Positions 5,747 to 7,725 of a stretch of 7,725 nt of DNA are shown here, in pieces. The stretch spans positions 3,258 through 10,982 of the forward strand of contig MFRJ01000034.1 in the NCBI GenBank assembly GCA_001784535.1. Reading direction: 5' to 3'. The translations under genes were made by a program, and so were the position numbers. The first letter of the stretch is position 1. Each line of letters opens with the position of its first letter. The stretch comes from Candidatus Melainabacteria bacterium GWA2_34_9. GTDB lineage: Bacteria; Cyanobacteriota; Vampirovibrionia; Gastranaerophilales; UBA9971. The notes beneath the pieces are model-generated. The model had not been told where the DNA came from. It searched no databases and was given only the letters and a program-made list of their open reading frames with translations.

Positions 5747-7429
5747 ATGCAAATCAAACCATTTTTAGCAAAGGCTACAGCAGGAGTAGCAGCTATACTC
5801 ACATTAAGTACGTCCGGAGGCTTAAAAAAAGCTTGTGCGGAAGAAGCTTCTTTTCTTGTAAAAGAAGGTGCTGTTATCACTGAAAAATATACGCCAATTA
5901 AAGATACTTTTAAAACAGTTCAATCCAGTATAACTGATATGCAAAACCTTGCTACATCTCAACCAAATGTATTTACCAAGCTTCGTTCTGGACAAAATTC
6001 AGGAGGAGCTGTCTTTAAGAACCCTGAGACAAGTATAGGCGGGTATATTGCAGCTACTGATTCAGGCAAAATTTATTTAATTGATACCAAAACAGATGAT
6101 CCTATAAAAGCTACCAGAAATATTGCAAACTATCTTCCCGGCGTGTTCAATGACGGAAAAGATACTGTTATAAGCGGCAATAAAATCGTTTACGATGGAC
6201 TTAACTTAGACAGTATGATGCCTGTCAAGCTCGATAAAAATGCACCTGAAAGACTCGCAGAACCTTTTAATGTAATCAAAGACCTTAAACAAGGTTTCGG
6301 ATTAAAAGCCGGTATAAAATCAGGAGCAGATCCATCGGGTGTTGATTTTTCAGCAAAACAAGCGACTGCAACATACAATAGCAAATCTCATGAACTCGGA
6401 AAAGGATTTACAGGTTCATGGAACATTGAAGGAAATTATGCCAATGTAAACACCAAAACCAATGGTAATGGTCCAAAAATTACCGAAATAAGCTTTGACC
6501 AAGGAAGAGCTGAGAAAAGCGTAAAAAGTGAAGTCCCTTCAGCATCTACTATACAGCAATGCATGACTATTCCCCAAGGCGCACCCGTTCCTTCCGAATG
6601 TGCAGCTCTTGCAGAAAATTTAAATTCGGGAAACTTTACTATTCCTGAAGGTATGACTATCCCTGAAAATTTCACTATACCCGAGAACTTCACCATTCCT
6701 GAAAACTTTACAATGCCGGAAAATATTCCAACTCTAAAATCTATTGCTTCTGATGCAAAAGAAATGACTTATAATGTTTTCGGATTAAATGCAAATGGCG
6801 TGATAAAAACCCCTAACCTTTTAAAAAGTGATTCTGCTCAGGTAAAAGGATTTACGAATTTAAATCTACAGGGTAATTATGTAACAGCTAAAGGCAAATC
6901 TTTGGTCAGCGGCGAAAACTATAGTGCCAATAACGGGGATTATGCAGGCGGCATATATTCAGGATTAACAGGAAAAATTGGAGACGCTAACAAAGAAGCT
7001 CATGCTACAGGCTTCGGCGGTGTGAGAATCGAAAAAACAATAGATCTTGAAGGCAAAATTGGAACTCAAAATGCAGTTGTGTACGGCGGAGAGCTTGGCG
7101 GTGCCTACACAAAAGATATAAGCGGTCATAAATTAATTCTTGCAGGAAAAGCTTCTGATGTTCAGGTAAACGCATCTGGATACACTGTTAATAGTTTATT
7201 GGCAAGAGGTGATGCATCAGTACAAAAAGGTGATCATAAAGTCTTTGGTTATACACAATATACTGATTCAACAACCAAGTTTCCTGAACTGGGCAAACAT
7301 AATGAAAACACCTTATTAAACGGTGGCGGATATGAATACAAAATCAATAAAAACACCAATGTCGGAGTTGATTGCTCAACAACAGGAAAAGATGTTAGTT
7401 GTACTTCCAATTTCAATTTAAAATTCTAA
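5747..7429 (+). CDS. Exported beta-rich protein with duplicated module and hexapeptide repeats, unknown function
   Basis: A 560-residue protein of no family I recognise. The start is supported by AGAGGA eight bases upstream and by a signal peptide right after it: Lys4 and Lys9, a hydrophobic stretch at about 10-24, then AC-A/EE with likely cleavage after Ala31. The Cys30 context (KKAC) is not a good lipobox. A module with FGLKAGIK (184-191) and KGFT...GNY (219-231) recurs as FGLNANGVIK (345-354) and KGFT...GNY (367-378). Between the copies are five hexapeptides of pattern [NG][FM]T[IM]PE (296-325). The last 160 or so residues are Gly/Tyr-rich with alternating polar and hydrophobic residues. 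The end, NTNVGVDCSTTGKDVSCTSN then FNLKF, finishes in Phe like an outer-membrane beta-strand. Cys pairs 272/285 and 543/552 could form disulfides outside the cytoplasm. It is a single-gene unit closed by the terminator at 7446. An outer-membrane or surface protein is the best guess. Confidence 0.85.
   Translation: MQIKPFLAKATAGVAAILTLSTSGGLKKACAEEASFLVKEGAVITEKYTPIKDTFKTVQSSITDMQNLATSQPNVFTKLRSGQNSGGAVFKNPETSIGGYIAATDSGKIYLIDTKTDDPIKATRNIANYLPGVFNDGKDTVISGNKIVYDGLNLDSMMPVKLDKNAPERLAEPFNVIKDLKQGFGLKAGIKSGADPSGVDFSAKQATATYNSKSHELGKGFTGSWNIEGNYANVNTKTNGNGPKITEISFDQGRAEKSVKSEVPSASTIQQCMTIPQGAPVPSECAALAENLNSGNFTIPEGMTIPENFTIPENFTIPENFTMPENIPTLKSIASDAKEMTYNVFGLNANGVIKTPNLLKSDSAQVKGFTNLNLQGNYVTAKGKSLVSGENYSANNGDYAGGIYSGLTGKIGDANKEAHATGFGGVRIEKTIDLEGKIGTQNAVVYGGELGGAYTKDISGHKLILAGKASDVQVNASGYTVNSLLARGDASVQKGDHKVFGYTQYTDSTTKFPELGKHNENTLLNGGGYEYKINKNTNVGVDCSTTGKDVSCTSNFNLKF
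6632..6721 (+). repeat. Five tandem 18-base repeats encoding [NG][FM]T[IM]PE
   Basis: Five consecutive in-frame hexapeptides (NFTIPE, GMTIPE, NFTIPE, NFTIPE, NFTMPE; residues 296-325) are followed by a partial NIPT. A diverged MTIPQG occurs earlier at residues 273-278. The DNA copies differ mostly at third codon positions (for example ATT/ATC/ATA for Ile, and CCT/CCC/CCG for Pro), so the repeat is kept at protein level and is not a fresh slippage product. Regular Pro spacing suggests an extended linker or stalk between the two module copies of the exported protein. Confidence 0.85.
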
Positions 7430-7445
7430 GAATATCGTATAAACT

Positions 7446-7481
7446 AAAAAATCCCTGTGGTAAGACCACAGGGATTTTTTT
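7446..7481 (+). terminator. Rho-independent terminator after the exported protein gene
   Basis: ATCCCTGTGGT (7451-7461) and ACCACAGGGAT (7465-7475) form a perfect 11-bp stem with an AAG loop. The stem is preceded by A's (7446-7450) and followed by seven T's (7475-7481). It begins 17 bases after the stop codon at 7429. The A-run makes it potentially active in both directions. Confidence 0.92.
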
Positions 7482-7508
7482 ACATGTTTCGCCTGCTAAA
7501 GATATAAT
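7479..7508 (+). promoter_or_regulatory. Sigma-70-type promoter for the ABC transporter gene
   Basis: TTTACA (7479-7484; five of six bases match TTGACA) and a perfect TATAAT (7503-7508) are separated by 18 bases. Ten bases on, a second TATAAT (7513-7518) sits in a direct repeat GATATAATAA/GATATAATTA (7501-7520). The -35 box overlaps the last T's of the terminator, so the terminator and promoter are packed together. The expected leader to the ATG at 7550 is about 30-40 bases. Confidence 0.6.
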
Positions 7509-7549
7509 AAGATATAATTAAATTGATATATAAATTAAAGATAAATAAA

Positions 7550-7725
7550 ATGAACAAATTTATAGAAGTTAAAAATTTAGTCAAGGAATTTCCCATAAAA
7601 AAAGGCTTTTTCAACAAGCAGGTGGGCGCTGTCCATGCCATAAACAATATAAGTTTTGATATTTTCAAAGGAGAAACTTTAGGTCTTGTAGGAGAATCAG
7701 GCTGCGGAAAATCAACTACTGGCAG
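7550..7725 (+). CDS. Oligopeptide/dipeptide ABC transporter ATP-binding subunit (OppF/DppF type), 3'-partial
   Basis: The first 58 codons of an ABC ATPase that would power import of peptides (or, in some relatives, nickel or sugars) from the inner face of the cytoplasmic membrane. The start MNKFIEVKNLVKEFPIK, the inserted GFFNKQVGAVHAINNISFDI and KGETLGLVGESGCGKSTTG are typical of the OppF/DppF subfamily. Walker A is GESGCGKST at residues 48-56 with Lys54. Walker B, the signature motif and the C-terminal oligopeptide-type extension lie beyond the window. The ATG at 7550 is the first possible start after an in-frame TGA at 7523. Upstream AAAG gives only a weak ribosome site. Whether the gene heads an operon or stands alone cannot be seen. 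Confidence 0.88.
   Translation, partial: MNKFIEVKNLVKEFPIKKGFFNKQVGAVHAINNISFDIFKGETLGLVGESGCGKSTTG

Noticed and set aside
5626..5880. 84-codon minus-strand frame
   Set aside because: It overlaps the start and signal peptide of the well-supported gene at 5747 and has no clear ribosome site.
6436..6696. Minus-strand frame with KFSGIV repeats
   Set aside because: It is the antisense reading of the hexapeptide repeat in the exported protein gene.
6632..6721. CRISPR-like tandem repeat
   Set aside because: The 18-base units are contiguous, in frame, without spacers, and encode a regular peptide.

Overview
The window (7,725 bases) is AT-rich bacterial DNA. The genes are clearly bacterial: Shine-Dalgarno sites, tightly packed genes and Rho-independent terminators. 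An exported protein ends in Phe and has a beta-rich C-terminus, which hints at a diderm (outer-membrane) organism. A low-GC, gut-type diderm lineage such as Gastranaerophilales/Vampirovibrionia would fit, but nothing here proves the taxon.

Region 1 (2-4765, + strand) is a trehalose operon, treZ-treY. TreY turns the reducing end of a malto-oligosaccharide or glycogen chain into a trehalosyl end, and TreZ releases free trehalose. treZ is open at the left edge: its frame reads back to base 2, beyond the apparent ATG at 83, and probably lacks only a few N-terminal codons. Near its 5' end treZ carries an in-frame GC-rich palindromic insertion (about 98-169) that looks like a mobile palindromic repeat encoding about 24 extra residues.

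Region 2 (4766-5374) holds two small minus-strand genes of 57 and 67 codons. They have similar N-termini, and each follows the same bipartite upstream motif, so they look like tandem copies of one cassette. Their transcription converges on treY. A good minus-strand terminator hairpin lies inside the last codons of treY.

Region 3 (5375-5746) is a non-coding, very AT-rich stretch that serves as the 5' region of the next gene.

Region 4 (5747-7429) encodes a 560-residue exported protein of unknown function. It has a signal peptide, a duplicated module, a five-copy hexapeptide repeat between the two module copies, and a C-terminus like an outer-membrane strand. A strong Rho-independent terminator follows.

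Region 5 (7479-7725) contains a promoter and the start of an ABC transporter ATPase of the oligopeptide/dipeptide (OppF/DppF) type, cut off by the window edge just after Walker A.
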